Part shown: positions 52,399 through 60,401 of the stretch, piece after piece
Layout of the letters: every line of letters begins with the position of its first letter
How positions within the stretch are numbered: position 1 is the first letter of the stretch
Assembly: GCF_018138145.1 (NCBI RefSeq)
Contig: NZ_CP073104.1
Span: forward strand, 1,178,001 to 1,242,000
Direction of reading: 5' to 3'
DNA from: Pseudomonas sp. SCA2728.1_7
GTDB taxonomy: Bacteria > Pseudomonadota > Gammaproteobacteria > Pseudomonadales > Pseudomonadaceae
DNA: 64,000 bases
The notes under the pieces: generated by a model
What the model saw: the letters and a program-made list of their open reading frames with translations, nothing else
Databases searched by the model: none
What the model was told of the DNA's origin: nothing
Made by a program: the position numbers and the translations under genes

Positions 52399-53340
52399 AT
52401 GACCGAAGCGACCCACCCTTCCCCACAATCCATTCTCGTACTCGGCGCCGGCGAACTCGGCCTGCCGGTGCTGCGCAATCTTGCGCGGGTAGCCGAGCGC
52501 TCGACCGGCAGCACCATCAGCGTCCTGCTCAGGGATTCGACCATCAACACGCAAGTCCCTGAGAAAAAGCGGGAAGTCGATGAACTGCGCAGTCTGGGTA
52601 TCCAGATGGTCGCTGCAGACTTGGTTAAAGATTCCATCGATCAACTGGCCGAAGTGTTCGCAGCATTCGACACCGTCATAGGCTGCGCCGGCATGGTCGC
52701 GGGCCGTGAAACGCCGATGAAACTGGCCACAGCAGCGCTAAAGTCCGGCGTGAAGCGCTACTTCCCCTGGCAGTTCGGCGTCGATTTCGAAGTGATTGGT
52801 CGGGGCAGCCCACAGGATTTGTTCGATGCGCAACTCGACGTGCGCGAGTTGCTCCGCGCCCAGGATAAAACCGAATGGGTGATCATCTCGACCGGCATGT
52901 TCACCAGCTTCCTGTTCGAGCCAGTATTTGAAGTCGTCGACTTTGAGAACCACACCGTCAACGCCTTGGGCAGCCTGGAAACCAGCGTGACGCTCACGAC
53001 ACCGGAGGACATCGGCAAGCTGACAGCGGACATCGTTTTCTTCGAACCGCGCTTTCGCAATGAGATCGTCTACCTGTCTGGCGACACGGTGACGTATGGG
53101 CAGGTGGCGAGCCTGCTTGAACGCGTGCTGGGGCGGCCGTTCAAGCGTAACGTCTGGACGGTTCCGTACCTGATGCAGGAACTGGAAAAAGACCCCACTC
53201 ACCACATCAAAAAATACCGCGCCGTATTTGCCCAAGGCAGAGGCGTGTCGTGGCCGAAAGCGGGGACGTTCAACGAACAGAAGTCGATTCAGGTCACTAC
53301 GGCTGAACAGTGGGCTCGGGATAACCTGGCAGTCGATTGA
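52399..53340 (+). CDS. NmrA-like / aromatic alcohol reductase-type NAD(P) protein
   Basis: 313 residues with an N-terminal Rossmann motif LGAGELG (GxGxxG at 16-21) and a C-terminal domain of the NmrA/isoflavone reductase family (atypical SDR). YFPWQFGVDF replaces the YxxxK active site of classical SDRs. It may reduce an aromatic aldehyde or act as a redox sensor. CAGGAA lies 7 nt before the ATG. It is divergent from the HxlR gene. Confidence 0.88.
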   Translation: MTEATHPSPQSILVLGAGELGLPVLRNLARVAERSTGSTISVLLRDSTINTQVPEKKREVDELRSLGIQMVAADLVKDSIDQLAEVFAAFDTVIGCAGMVAGRETPMKLATAALKSGVKRYFPWQFGVDFEVIGRGSPQDLFDAQLDVRELLRAQDKTEWVIISTGMFTSFLFEPVFEVVDFENHTVNALGSLETSVTLTTPEDIGKLTADIVFFEPRFRNEIVYLSGDTVTYGQVASLLERVLGRPFKRNVWTVPYLMQELEKDPTHHIKKYRAVFAQGRGVSWPKAGTFNEQKSIQVTTAEQWARDNLAVD

Positions 53341-53443
53341 CGCAAAGAAAGCAACCCACTCGCAGGTACAGATACGCGTAGGTCTCTCGACATTTATCGC
53401 GGCTGAAGAGCCAGCCCGTTCCCACCTTGGAACACACTCAAAA

Positions 53444-53465
53444 GTGGGAGCGAGCCTGCTCGCGA
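53444..53465 (+). repeat. REP beside DUF6124 copy 1
   Basis: One GTGGGAGCGAGCCTGCTCGC copy, 50 nt past the DUF6124 stop. The sequence between REP and gene is conserved in all three modules. Confidence 0.9.
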
Positions 53466-53515
53466 AAGCGCCAGAGTTCACACCTGATCAATCACCAAGT
53501 GCCCCGACACCCGCA

Positions 53516-53875
53516 TCACTCCGGCAATTGCAAATTATCCAACGCCCGATTCACCGCCAACTCCCCGAGCATGATCAACTGCGCAATCCCCGCCAGCGCA
53601 TGGCGCTGCGATGCCGGCAACAGGCTGGAGACGTTCTGGGCGATGGTTTTGGCCGAAGCGAGTGTTGCACTGGCATCGACCAGCAGTTCTTCGGTTTTGT
53701 TGTCGGCGGTGACGGCATACATCCCACGATTTTTACGTGGCGGTGGCGTGGAACCGGGCGGACAGAGGTAATGGTCGAGCGCACGGTCGGCGGCTTCGTG
53801 GAGTTTTCTGGAATCGATGGATTCGTAGGGGGAAACCGAGGCGGTTTCGGGCGGGTTGGGTGTTGGTTTGATCAT
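53516..53875 (-). CDS. DUF6124 protein, copy 1
   Basis: 119 residues, soluble, without signal peptide. N-terminal MIKPTPNPPETASVSPYESI is disordered and Pro-rich; the rest is a helical domain with AADRALDHYLCPPGS and ELLVDASATLASAKTIAQNV. It is one of three near-identical paralogues here (others at 55843 and 57814); differences are a few residues (for example R for K at 23, H for Q near 92). The function is unknown. A structured leader of about 350 nt precedes it. The ATG at 53875 has AGGAGCTTC upstream in the leader. Confidence 0.88.
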   Translation of the reverse strand: MIKPTPNPPETASVSPYESIDSRKLHEAADRALDHYLCPPGSTPPPRKNRGMYAVTADNKTEELLVDASATLASAKTIAQNVSSLLPASQRHALAGIAQLIMLGELAVNRALDNLQLPE

Positions 53876-54232
53876 GGTGAAGCTCCTTGATGACTGGAGC
53901 CGCCACCGTTCGCGGTCAAACAAACAGGGTGGCAGCTGTACGCGGGTTGACCGACCGGACATCAAGGAATCCGGCACACCCGAAGGTGTCCCACGCACAG
54001 CCACCGCGATATGATTTCAGACAATGCCTGAACACGTGCAGAACGCTGGCGCGCCTTGATGTTGGGCGGACGGTCAAATCCGATCGCTGATTCGTCAGCG
54101 ACCGGACCACAATAGAACCCGCCCCCAAGGCGCACAAGCCGGCGGATTCTGGCGTAGCTGTAGGCAAAGGCGCAAGGATGTGTAGCCTGCGAGAGTGTCT
54201 GGAGATGTTTTTAAACGTTGGTGTTTATCGAA
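53876..54232 (-). ncRNA. Structured leader RNA of DUF6124 copy 1 (putative)
   Basis: Conserved in all three modules and read on the minus strand in the same direction as the gene. Elements in order from the gene: a large hairpin closed by GGTGGC...GCCACC (53928-54005) with an inner ACACC-UUCG-GGUGU stem; a CGCUGA-CGAA-UCAGCG hairpin (54081-54098); a distal block ending at AACGTTTAAAA near 54215. Stem sequences change in step between copies. A frame of 83 codons (53916-54167) overlaps it but is not kept in copy 2, so RNA is the better reading. Confidence 0.68.
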
Positions 54233-54415
54233 ATCCTCATTGCGTCTCGGATCCCACCGCAGATCCCTCTCCTTGCCCCGACAGATGTAACCGTCCGGCG
54301 AATACATCCCCCTGAAACTGATAGGGAGCCATCGCCTCCATTGAACCGAGGCCGCAGTGGTTATGCGGATTCTGTTCTCTATAATCACTGACCGGCCATG
54401 TTTAGGGTGCTTGTC

Positions 54416-54898
54416 ATGCCAGCCTCCGCAGATCAAAACTCCGCTGTCGTTTTATGCGCAGCTTCCAATAACGACCTGGAAGATCTGGCAGCCATCAGGA
54501 TTGAGGCCATGCGCGAGAGCCTCGAACGGCTTGGAAGATTTGACCCAGATCGTGCGCGCGAACGATTTCTTGCTGGGTTCGACGCTAACAGCACACGCCG
54601 CATAGAAGTATCAGGTGGTCTGGTCGGTTTTGTCGTAATCAAAGACCAGCAGAACGAGCTGCTGCTTGACCACTTGTACTTGGTACCCAGTGCTCAAGGA
54701 GCAGGAATCGGCTCTGAAGTGCTTACTCGGATTTTCAGAGAGGCTGATGAGATCGGGCGTCCCATCAAGGTGGGTGCTCTCAAGGAAAGCGCTTCAAATC
54801 GCTTTTACACTCGCCATGGCTTCGTGTTCGTCGAAAGCGGTGAATTCGATAATTATTATGTCCGGGCTAGCGGTAATGCCCTTAATTTGGGCGACTAG
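54416..54898 (+). CDS. GNAT-family N-acetyltransferase
   Basis: About 160 residues. Motif A reads LYLVPSAQGAGIGSEVL (acetyl-CoA loop), and the end SASNRFYTRHGFVFVESGEFDNYYV is the usual GNAT C-terminal region (quoted in part). The substrate is unknown. The ATG at 54416 has AGGG 8 nt upstream; 54398 is also in frame. It stands alone between DUF6124 modules 1 and 2, convergent with nothing obvious. Confidence 0.88.
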   Translation: MPASADQNSAVVLCAASNNDLEDLAAIRIEAMRESLERLGRFDPDRARERFLAGFDANSTRRIEVSGGLVGFVVIKDQQNELLLDHLYLVPSAQGAGIGSEVLTRIFREADEIGRPIKVGALKESASNRFYTRHGFVFVESGEFDNYYVRASGNALNLGD

Positions 54899-54958
54899 AC
54901 AGATCTTGATACAGTGCCCCCGTCAAAGGTTGCACCGTTAGATGGGCATCTGCATTCA

Positions 54959-54998
54959 AAAGGACGGATCCATTTTTCAAAAATAAATCCGTCCCCCT
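54959..54998. repeat. Palindrome of the GGACGGAT type
   Basis: GGACGGAT (54962) pairs with ATCCGTCC (54987), and an inner ATTTTT-C-AAAAAT stem extends it. The sequence resembles a dispersed palindrome seen in many gamma-proteobacterial genomes; it could stop GNAT transcripts but has no T-run. Confidence 0.6.
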
Positions 54999-55099
54999 TC
55001 CCAGTCCCTTTTCCCCTTGTCGTTCAAATTATTGAACGACTACAAAGGTCGTAGAAGCGCTACCTGTTCCCGGAAAAGATCATCAGCAGCACCAGCCAA

Positions 55100-55603
55100 C
55101 TACCCTTCAAAGTCGCAATGTATCTGCATGCTCTCTGTCGGGTTCCGGTGAATCTTGAAGCCGCACTGCATCAGAGCAGCCTTGACCACTTTGAGAACGC
55201 TGAGATGTTCAACTGCCTTGGTGTGTTGAAGGCTCGGCGATGTAAATACGCCCAACGGCAAAAATCGCAGTCTCCTGCCATTCAGAATGATGGAAACATC
55301 CACATGAGAGCCATCCACGTCATGCCCATTGGAGCCGAATATATCGTTCACTTCATCTTTTCGGCCTGGGTAGCAAGCGCAAAACAACCGGATGCCCAGC
55401 CACCTCGACAGGAACCTGAATAACCCCAGCTGACTGCTTTGATTTTCATATCCGCGAACGAGCAGTAGTTCAACTGACGAGGGAAGCTTCGACTGGGCTT
55501 CAATCAATTTAAGGAAGACATTTTTTTCAATGTGTACTTCAGAGGATGGCCAGCGAGGCTTGACCTTCAGGCCCTGATTCTCTCCTTTGAGAAGGGTCAA
55601 CAT
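55100..55603 (-). CDS. Small M15/VanX-like peptidase-fold protein (tentative)
   Basis: 167 residues. SVELLLVRGYENQSSQLGLF and the later DVDGSHVDVSIILNGRRL resemble the L.(L)xRGYR and SxHxxGxAxD metal-binding blocks of D-Ala-D-Ala dipeptidases and other M15 peptidases. The His and Asp of HVD could be ligands, but the protein is shorter than VanX (about 200) and no signal peptide is visible. Base composition is lower in GC than the core genes, in line with acquired DNA. Hypothetical protein is the safe call. Confidence 0.55.
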   Translation of the reverse strand: MLTLLKGENQGLKVKPRWPSSEVHIEKNVFLKLIEAQSKLPSSVELLLVRGYENQSSQLGLFRFLSRWLGIRLFCACYPGRKDEVNDIFGSNGHDVDGSHVDVSIILNGRRLRFLPLGVFTSPSLQHTKAVEHLSVLKVVKAALMQCGFKIHRNPTESMQIHCDFEG

Positions 55604-55769
55604 AGCGTTCGAACTCTACTTTCAACTATTTGATTTCACGAAATTTAGCATGGGCAAGCGTCCCTGCGCTTACAGGCAAAATCTAGGCTGTCGGGCCGCC
55701 ATCGCGGTCAAGCCAACTCCCACAGATTTCAGTGCCCGGACACACTATCCGTGACCAACCCAAAACCCC

Positions 55770-55791
55770 GTAGGAGTGAGCCCGCTCGCGA
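55770..55791 (+). repeat. REP beside DUF6124 copy 2
   Basis: One GTAGGAGTGAGCCCGCTCGC copy 51 nt past the DUF6124 stop. A degraded REP is also visible at about 55700-55730. The stretch 55604-55842 holds no gene. Confidence 0.85.
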
Positions 55792-55842
55792 AGGCACCAG
55801 AACGGACACCCAATCAATCACCAGATGTGCCCGACACCCGCA

Positions 55843-56202
55843 TCACTCCGGCAACTGCAAATTATCCAACGCCCGATTCACCGCCAACTCCCCGAGCATG
55901 ATCAACTGCGCAATCCCCGCCAGCGCCTGGCGCTGCGATGCCGGCAACAGGCTGGAGACGTTCTGAGCGATGGTTTTGGCCGAAGCGAGTGTTGCACTGG
56001 CATCGACCAGCAGTTCTTCGGTTTTGTTGTCCGCCGTCACGGCGTACATCCCACGGTTTTTACGTGGGGGCGGCGTGAAACCGGGTGGACAGAGGTAATG
56101 GTCGAGAGCGCGGTCGGCGGCTTCGTGGAGTTTTTTGGAATCGATGGATTCGTAGGGAGAAACCGAGGCGGTTTCAGGTGGGTTGGGTGTTGGTTTGATC
56201 AT
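55843..56202 (-). CDS. DUF6124 protein, copy 2
   Basis: 119 residues, almost identical to copies 1 and 3 (GFTPPPRK where they have GSTPPPRK). It shares the same start, length and end (DNLQLPE). A structured leader lies upstream. Close identity of coding and flanking DNA indicates duplication of a whole REP-gene-leader module rather than of the gene alone. Function unknown. Confidence 0.88.
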   Translation of the reverse strand: MIKPTPNPPETASVSPYESIDSKKLHEAADRALDHYLCPPGFTPPPRKNRGMYAVTADNKTEELLVDASATLASAKTIAQNVSSLLPASQRQALAGIAQLIMLGELAVNRALDNLQLPE

Positions 56203-56568
56203 GAGTGAATCTCCAAATCATAGAAAAGGAGCCATCATCTTTCGCTACCAAACGAAGGGGTGGTGGCCATACGAAGGTTGGTAGACCGGTGACTTGGAGA
56301 ACCGGCGCGCCCGAAGACGCCCTGCGCATGGCCACCATAAATACACAGCCCCAAAAAGGCCTGTATCGGGTGACGCTATGCGCCAAGTCTAAGCCGGGCT
56401 ACCAAACCCGATCGCTGATTCGTCAGCGACCGAACCACAATAGAATCCGACCCAAAAGCGCACAAGCCGGCGGATTCTGGCGTAGCTGTAGGCAAAGGCG
56501 CAAGGATGTGTAGCCCGGGAGAGTGTTTGGAGATGTCTTTTTAAACGTTGGCGTTTATCGAGACCTTA
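56203..56568 (-). ncRNA. Structured leader RNA of DUF6124 copy 2 (putative)
   Basis: Counterpart of the copy 1 leader but more diverged. The outer stem reads GGTGGCCAT/ATGGCCACC (56262-56336), nine perfect pairs, where copies 1 and 3 have GGTGGC-TGT/ACA..GCCACC. The tetraloop stem is GCGUC-UUCG-GGCGC. The CGCUGA-CGAA-UCAGCG hairpin (about 56411-56428) and the distal block with AACGTTTAAAAAGACATC are kept. Confidence 0.68.
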
Positions 56569-56794
56569 CTGCGGCACCTCCCCACTTAAACAAATCTGCC
56601 CCATTACCGGCAATTTTTCCCGCGCATAAAGCGTAAACCCAGTCGGGACGTAAAGGCATTGCGAGCGACTCGACAGAAGCCCCTCACCATCAGTCAATCA
56701 AAGGACTGTAGGAAATGTTGAGCGCAACTTTTGCCTCAGGCATTCTGTGCGACGCAAATGTACATGGACGGTAGATTTTTGGCGGTACTGTTAA

Positions 56795-57136
56795 ATGAAA
56801 CTAAAAATATTAGCCATCAGCCTTTTATGTTGCGTCAGTTTATTTTCTAGCGCAGCAGACGTTCCTATCAAAGAGGGAATGCCATTTTCGAAAGCCCGAA
56901 AAGCTTTGATCAAAAATGGCTGGAAGCCGAATCCGTCCTACTCAGGTGAGTTCGGGGTTGAAAACGTCATCCAAAGAAAAGGCTTCAATGAAATCGAGTC
57001 GTGCACGGAGGGCGCCCGTTACTGCAGCTTCAACTACATCAAGAACGGAGATTGTTTAGGTGTAGGAACTGTCGGCGAAGAAGTCAAAGACATGAAAGTT
57101 TATTCCTGGAACTTCAAATGCCCTGAAAAGGATTGA
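56795..57136 (+). CDS. Small secreted Cys-containing protein, paralogue A
   Basis: 113 residues. A signal peptide (cut near SSA-A, residue 20) is followed by KEGMPFSKARKALIKNGWKP, a SC...YC pair, GDCLGVGTVGEEVKDMKVY and CPEKD. It shares the frame G...AR..L.K.GWKP - SC - C - K.G.CL - TGE...DM - CPE with the next gene. Four cysteines suggest two disulfides in the periplasm. Function unknown; size and export would suit an immunity or inhibitor protein. Low GC compared with the core. Confidence 0.78.
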   Translation: MKLKILAISLLCCVSLFSSAADVPIKEGMPFSKARKALIKNGWKPNPSYSGEFGVENVIQRKGFNEIESCTEGARYCSFNYIKNGDCLGVGTVGEEVKDMKVYSWNFKCPEKD

Positions 57137-57266
57137 AACCAGAAATCGACAACAAAGTGGGCGGCGCTTCCCGAAGGTCCAGGCAAGAAGAATCGCTATC
57201 CTCCGCAACCTTACGCCGAGTATCCGGACTTTTTATCGACCTACAAATCTGCGGAGGAACTGTCCA

Positions 57267-57656
57267 ATGAAGGCCTCAACCCTCGTACTTGTCGCAGTTT
57301 ATTGCATGGGTATCAGCGCAGCGTTTGCCGGTGGCTCACAGGCGTCACGCGAAAAGCACGGGCCAGCAGGCATCGTCGTCGGTGAGCGTTTAGTGGCGGC
57401 CAGGGCCAAGCTAGTCAAACAAGGCTGGAAGCCGACGCAGATGCATACCAACGACGGCTATGAATACAGTGGCGTGGAGAAGGAGTTGGCTGCACACAAG
57501 TTCTTCGAACTGGATAGCTGCTCTTTTGATAGCTCGCGCTGCATCTTGTACTACGCGAAGAAAGGAACCTGCCTACGCGTCGATACCATCGGAGAGCAAT
57601 TCAATGACATGACGGTAACGCGATGGACCCGCGAATGTCCTGAAGCGCCTCAATAA
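57267..57656 (+). CDS. Small secreted Cys-containing protein, paralogue B
   Basis: 129 residues. A signal peptide (cut near AFA-G) precedes GIVVGERLVAARAKLVKQGWKP, SCSFDSSRC, GTCLRVDTIGEQFNDMTV and ECPEAPQ. It is a diverged paralogue of the gene at 56795, 130 bp upstream, with the same cysteine order. GAGGAA lies 6-11 nt before the ATG. No characterised family is recognised. Confidence 0.78.
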   Translation: MKASTLVLVAVYCMGISAAFAGGSQASREKHGPAGIVVGERLVAARAKLVKQGWKPTQMHTNDGYEYSGVEKELAAHKFFELDSCSFDSSRCILYYAKKGTCLRVDTIGEQFNDMTVTRWTRECPEAPQ

Positions 57657-57740
57657 CCACACGAAAACGGCACGGTAATAATCAACTGCTCCCACAGGTT
57701 TCAGCGTTGTACACAACATCTGCAATCAGCATAAAACCCT

Positions 57741-57762
57741 GTGGGAGCGAGCCTGCTCGCGA
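57741..57762 (+). repeat. REP beside DUF6124 copy 3
   Basis: One GTGGGAGCGAGCCTGCTCGC copy, 51 nt past the DUF6124 stop, in the same relation as in copies 1 and 2. Confidence 0.9.
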
Positions 57763-57813
57763 AAGCGCCAGAATGAACACCCGATCAATCACCAGGTGAT
57801 CCCGACACCCGCA

Positions 57814-58173
57814 TCACTCCGGCAATTGCAAATTATCCAACGCCCGATTCACCGCCAACTCCCCGAGCATGATCAACTGCGCAATCCCCGCCAGCGCCTG
57901 GCGCTGCGATGCCGGCAACAGGCTGGAGACGTTCTGGGCGATGGTTTTGGCCGAAGCGAGTGTTGCACTGGCATCGACCAGCAGTTCTTCGGTTTTGTTG
58001 TCCGCCGTCACGGCGTACATCCCACGGTTTTTACGTGGAGGCGGCGTGGAACCGGGTGGACAGAGGTAATGGTTGAGCGCGCGGTCGGCGGCTTCGTGGA
58101 GTTTTTTAGAATCGATGGATTCGTAGGGGGAAACCGAGGCGGTTTCGGGCGGGTTGGGTGTTGGTTTGATCAT
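57814..58173 (-). CDS. DUF6124 protein, copy 3
   Basis: 119 residues, nearly identical to copies 1 and 2 (AADRALNHYL where they have AADRALDHYL). It follows a structured leader on the same strand. All three genes keep an intact frame and the same ends, so they are likely all under selection or recently duplicated. Function unknown. Confidence 0.88.
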   Translation of the reverse strand: MIKPTPNPPETASVSPYESIDSKKLHEAADRALNHYLCPPGSTPPPRKNRGMYAVTADNKTEELLVDASATLASAKTIAQNVSSLLPASQRQALAGIAQLIMLGELAVNRALDNLQLPE

Positions 58174-58538
58174 GGTGAAGCTCCATATTTATACCTGGTG
58201 GAACCACCAACACCTGTCGCTAAACAAGTAAGGGTGGCAGCTGTACGCGGGTTAGCGAACCGAGAGGTATAAGACCCGGCAGACCCGAAGGTCTCCCACG
58301 CACAGCCACCATAGCGTCGTCGCAAACGTCTGCGACAAACTGGAGCGTCGTTGTACTTATACCTGGTCGGGTCGCTAAACCCGGTCGCTGGGTTGCCAGC
58401 GACCCATAGACGATATAGACCAGGTATAAAGCCCACAAGCCGGCGGATTCTGGCGTAGCTGTAGGCAAAGGCGCAAGGATATGTAGCCTGAGAGAGTGTC
58501 TGGAGATGTCTTTTTAAACGTTGGTGTTTATCGAATGC
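58174..58538 (-). ncRNA. Structured leader RNA of DUF6124 copy 3 (putative)
   Basis: Outer hairpin GGTGGC...GCCACC at 58233-58310 with an AGACC-UUCG-GGUCU stem. The second hairpin is GGTCGCTGG-CAAC-CCAGCGACC (58381-58404), nine pairs, where copies 1 and 2 have CGCUGA/UCAGCG. An extra long outer stem, TTATACCTGGTC/GACCAGGTATAA (about 58356-58437), encloses it. The distal block near 58440-58535 is almost identical to the other copies. Confidence 0.68.
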
Positions 58539-58686
58539 CAATTGCTGACTGGGGTACAGCCGATCGGCCGAACTTGCTTTCGCAGCCTCAGATCTCCCGA
58601 GTGTTCAGACATAAGGAACCGTCAACATGTACCCACCGACACATTACCTGAGGTGAGCATCGGTGCTGTCCGTTTACTAAGTGTGC

Positions 58687-59109
58687 TCAGATCTCTTCGG
58701 TATTGATTGATACAGTGATGTTGAAGAATTTTATTTCTGACCACGAATTACGTTTGTTCACCGGCGTCTCCTCGGAGCCCATGCCGAGCAGATACCATCG
58801 CTGTGTTTTTTTATCGCGATAAGAATAAAATGTTGAGTCCCAGCCGCAGCAGATAAACCGGAGCATCGGAAGGTTGAAAGTCTGGTTCATGTATTTTTCC
58901 GCCTCAAGGGCGTCTGAGCCTTTTACGCGGTACCGAGCAATGAGAGGCTTTCCCTGTTCATCATTGTTTTGAGTGCATTCCACGTACTCTACAAAATCAG
59001 GCTTGTCGCTTAGTTTTGCTAGAAAGTCATCGCATCGAGGCTTAGCCATCGCGCAGCTGGCAAGCATTGATAAACTTATCAAAAAAAGTAAGGAGATTAG
59101 TCTGTTCAT
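58687..59109 (-). CDS. Lipoprotein, candidate immunity protein
   Basis: 140 residues. The start MNRLISLLFLISLSMLASC is a lipoprotein signal with lipobox LASC (Cys19). The mature part is small, with a CC pair (RFICCGWDSTFYSY) and no catalytic motif. Its ATG directly follows the stop of the toxin candidate (TAAATG). This order (toxin then small periplasmic or lipidated protein) is standard for immunity to peptidoglycan-acting type VI effectors. No known family is recognised, so the role is inferred from position. Confidence 0.7.
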   Translation of the reverse strand: MNRLISLLFLISLSMLASCAMAKPRCDDFLAKLSDKPDFVEYVECTQNNDEQGKPLIARYRVKGSDALEAEKYMNQTFNLPMLRFICCGWDSTFYSYRDKKTQRWYLLGMGSEETPVNKRNSWSEIKFFNITVSINTEEI

Positions 59110-59862
59110 TTATTTCTCCACGATAAGTTTGCCAATGTATTTCCCTTTACCTTCTTTCATGCGCTTATCAATTAAGTAGTCGTAAATATCATTCCACTTC
59201 AGTAATTCGTAAAAGGTCACGCAGCCTTCTGACAAATGACCGATGTGAATATACCGACTGCTATTCCCTGTTGTGCCTTCAACCTCAATCGGGAACCAGA
59301 CGTCATTGCAGCGTACTCTTCCTGGGTGTGCGGCCTTGTAACCGGCTGTAGAAATATTGGCATGAGACTGATCTGGAGCCATAATCCGATGGGTACCCGG
59401 CGGAAGCGGTGTATATTCACCACCCCAAACACTGTTTAAGGTCACTTTGGCGGTTTTGCCATCGAAGCTCGCGATTGCCCATTGTTGTTTGTTCGTATCG
59501 CCTCGGATTTCGGAGCGGGTAGACACTGGATTGCCGTGGTATTTGACATTCATCGTGGCGGGCGCTTTTGGAGCAACATCCGAAAGATATTTTTCCGCAT
59601 TTTCAGTGGCCATGCTGGCCTCTATTCCCACCCATGAGCTATTGCCGTCAGCAACTTTGAAATAGGTGCGGCCATTTTTTTCTTTCAGCATAGTGACTTT
59701 TGTGTATTCACAAAGAAAAGCATCTTTGCCGCTCGGCTCCTGACGTATTTTTAACCAGCCGCTGTCATTAGGGCGTCTCGAGTATTTGGTAGCAACAGTA
59801 ACTGCATGGCTGCTGTTTGGCTGATTATTTGAGCTTGTTCGATTGTTCGTAAGTACTGGCAT
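59110..59862 (-). CDS. SH3 + L,D-transpeptidase-like type VI effector candidate
   Basis: 250 residues without signal peptide. Residues about 34-83 look like a bacterial SH3 domain (SGWLKIRQEPSG and SSWVGIEA). The C-terminal part has a LPPGTHRIM strand and HIGHLSEGCVTF, with His206/209, Ser211 and Cys214 matching the HxxSxGC catalytic block of L,D-transpeptidases and Tlde1-type effectors. A cell-wall-modifying toxin is therefore likely. It is encoded 28 nt after a PAAR protein and is followed at once by a lipoprotein gene. Lack of a Sec signal fits delivery by the type VI apparatus. Confidence 0.72.
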   Translation of the reverse strand: MPVLTNNRTSSNNQPNSSHAVTVATKYSRRPNDSGWLKIRQEPSGKDAFLCEYTKVTMLKEKNGRTYFKVADGNSSWVGIEASMATENAEKYLSDVAPKAPATMNVKYHGNPVSTRSEIRGDTNKQQWAIASFDGKTAKVTLNSVWGGEYTPLPPGTHRIMAPDQSHANISTAGYKAAHPGRVRCNDVWFPIEVEGTTGNSSRYIHIGHLSEGCVTFYELLKWNDIYDYLIDKRMKEGKGKYIGKLIVEK

Positions 59863-59890
59863 TCTTCAGTGTCCATTTAGAAGCTAAGCG

Positions 59891-60391
59891 TTAAGCGATG
59901 TCGTCAGGTTCCAGATGCAAATCTTCAACAACCGAGGTCGGTATCCGCTGGGTTTTCCCCAATTCGTTCGTTACGCCTCTGAAAATCTTTCCAGATGCGG
60001 TGGTCACCTTGTAGGCAAAATCTGCTACGGGCTCACCTTCCGTATCGAGCAGGGTGAATTGCTCATCGAAGCCGAACGATATCGGAATAATCGGAGTAAA
60101 GGACGCTCCGCCTCCGGTGTTACCAATGATGATGGTGCCAGATCCACCCACGACTACGTTCCCATGGCTCCCTAAACTTCCAGTAACGACCGCCGGCTTG
60201 CCATTGATCAGCACGCTGGTAATGACGTTGTCCGAAATCTGGCTTCCACAGGCTGTTGTGTCCGTTTGCCTGGCTGCGCTCAAGCCGTCAAAAAAAACGT
60301 CTGGAGAGCCGCTGGTTATAGGGTTCGTGCCATGACCCGGCATCGGGCAATCTGTAGCGTCAGTAACACGGGCTGCAGGTTTACCACTCAT
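59891..60391 (-). CDS. PAAR-domain protein with C-terminal extension
   Basis: 166 residues. The PAAR domain occupies about residues 1-95 (MSGKPAARVTDATDCPM, GSPDVFFDGLSAAR, VITSVLINGKPAVV, GSHGNV). It sharpens the type VI spike tip and carries effectors. The last 60 residues (QFTLLDTEGEPVADFAYKV...) form a small beta domain as in VgrG/PAAR carriers of the DUF2345-transthyretin type. AAGGAGG lies 5 nt before the ATG at 60391, which decides the start. No VgrG, Hcp or sheath genes are in the window, so the apparatus is elsewhere. Confidence 0.92.
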   Translation of the reverse strand: MSGKPAARVTDATDCPMPGHGTNPITSGSPDVFFDGLSAARQTDTTACGSQISDNVITSVLINGKPAVVTGSLGSHGNVVVGGSGTIIIGNTGGGASFTPIIPISFGFDEQFTLLDTEGEPVADFAYKVTTASGKIFRGVTNELGKTQRIPTSVVEDLHLEPDDIA

Positions 60392-60401
60392 ATGAACCTC
60401 C

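Noticed and set aside
53916..54167. 83-codon frame in the DUF6124 copy 1 leader, with a similar frame at 58220-58468
   Set aside because: The frame is cut short in copy 2 and paired-stem changes explain the conservation better.
54236..54397. Possible transposase remnant between the copy 1 leader and the GNAT gene
   Set aside because: No frame gave a recognisable transposase motif.
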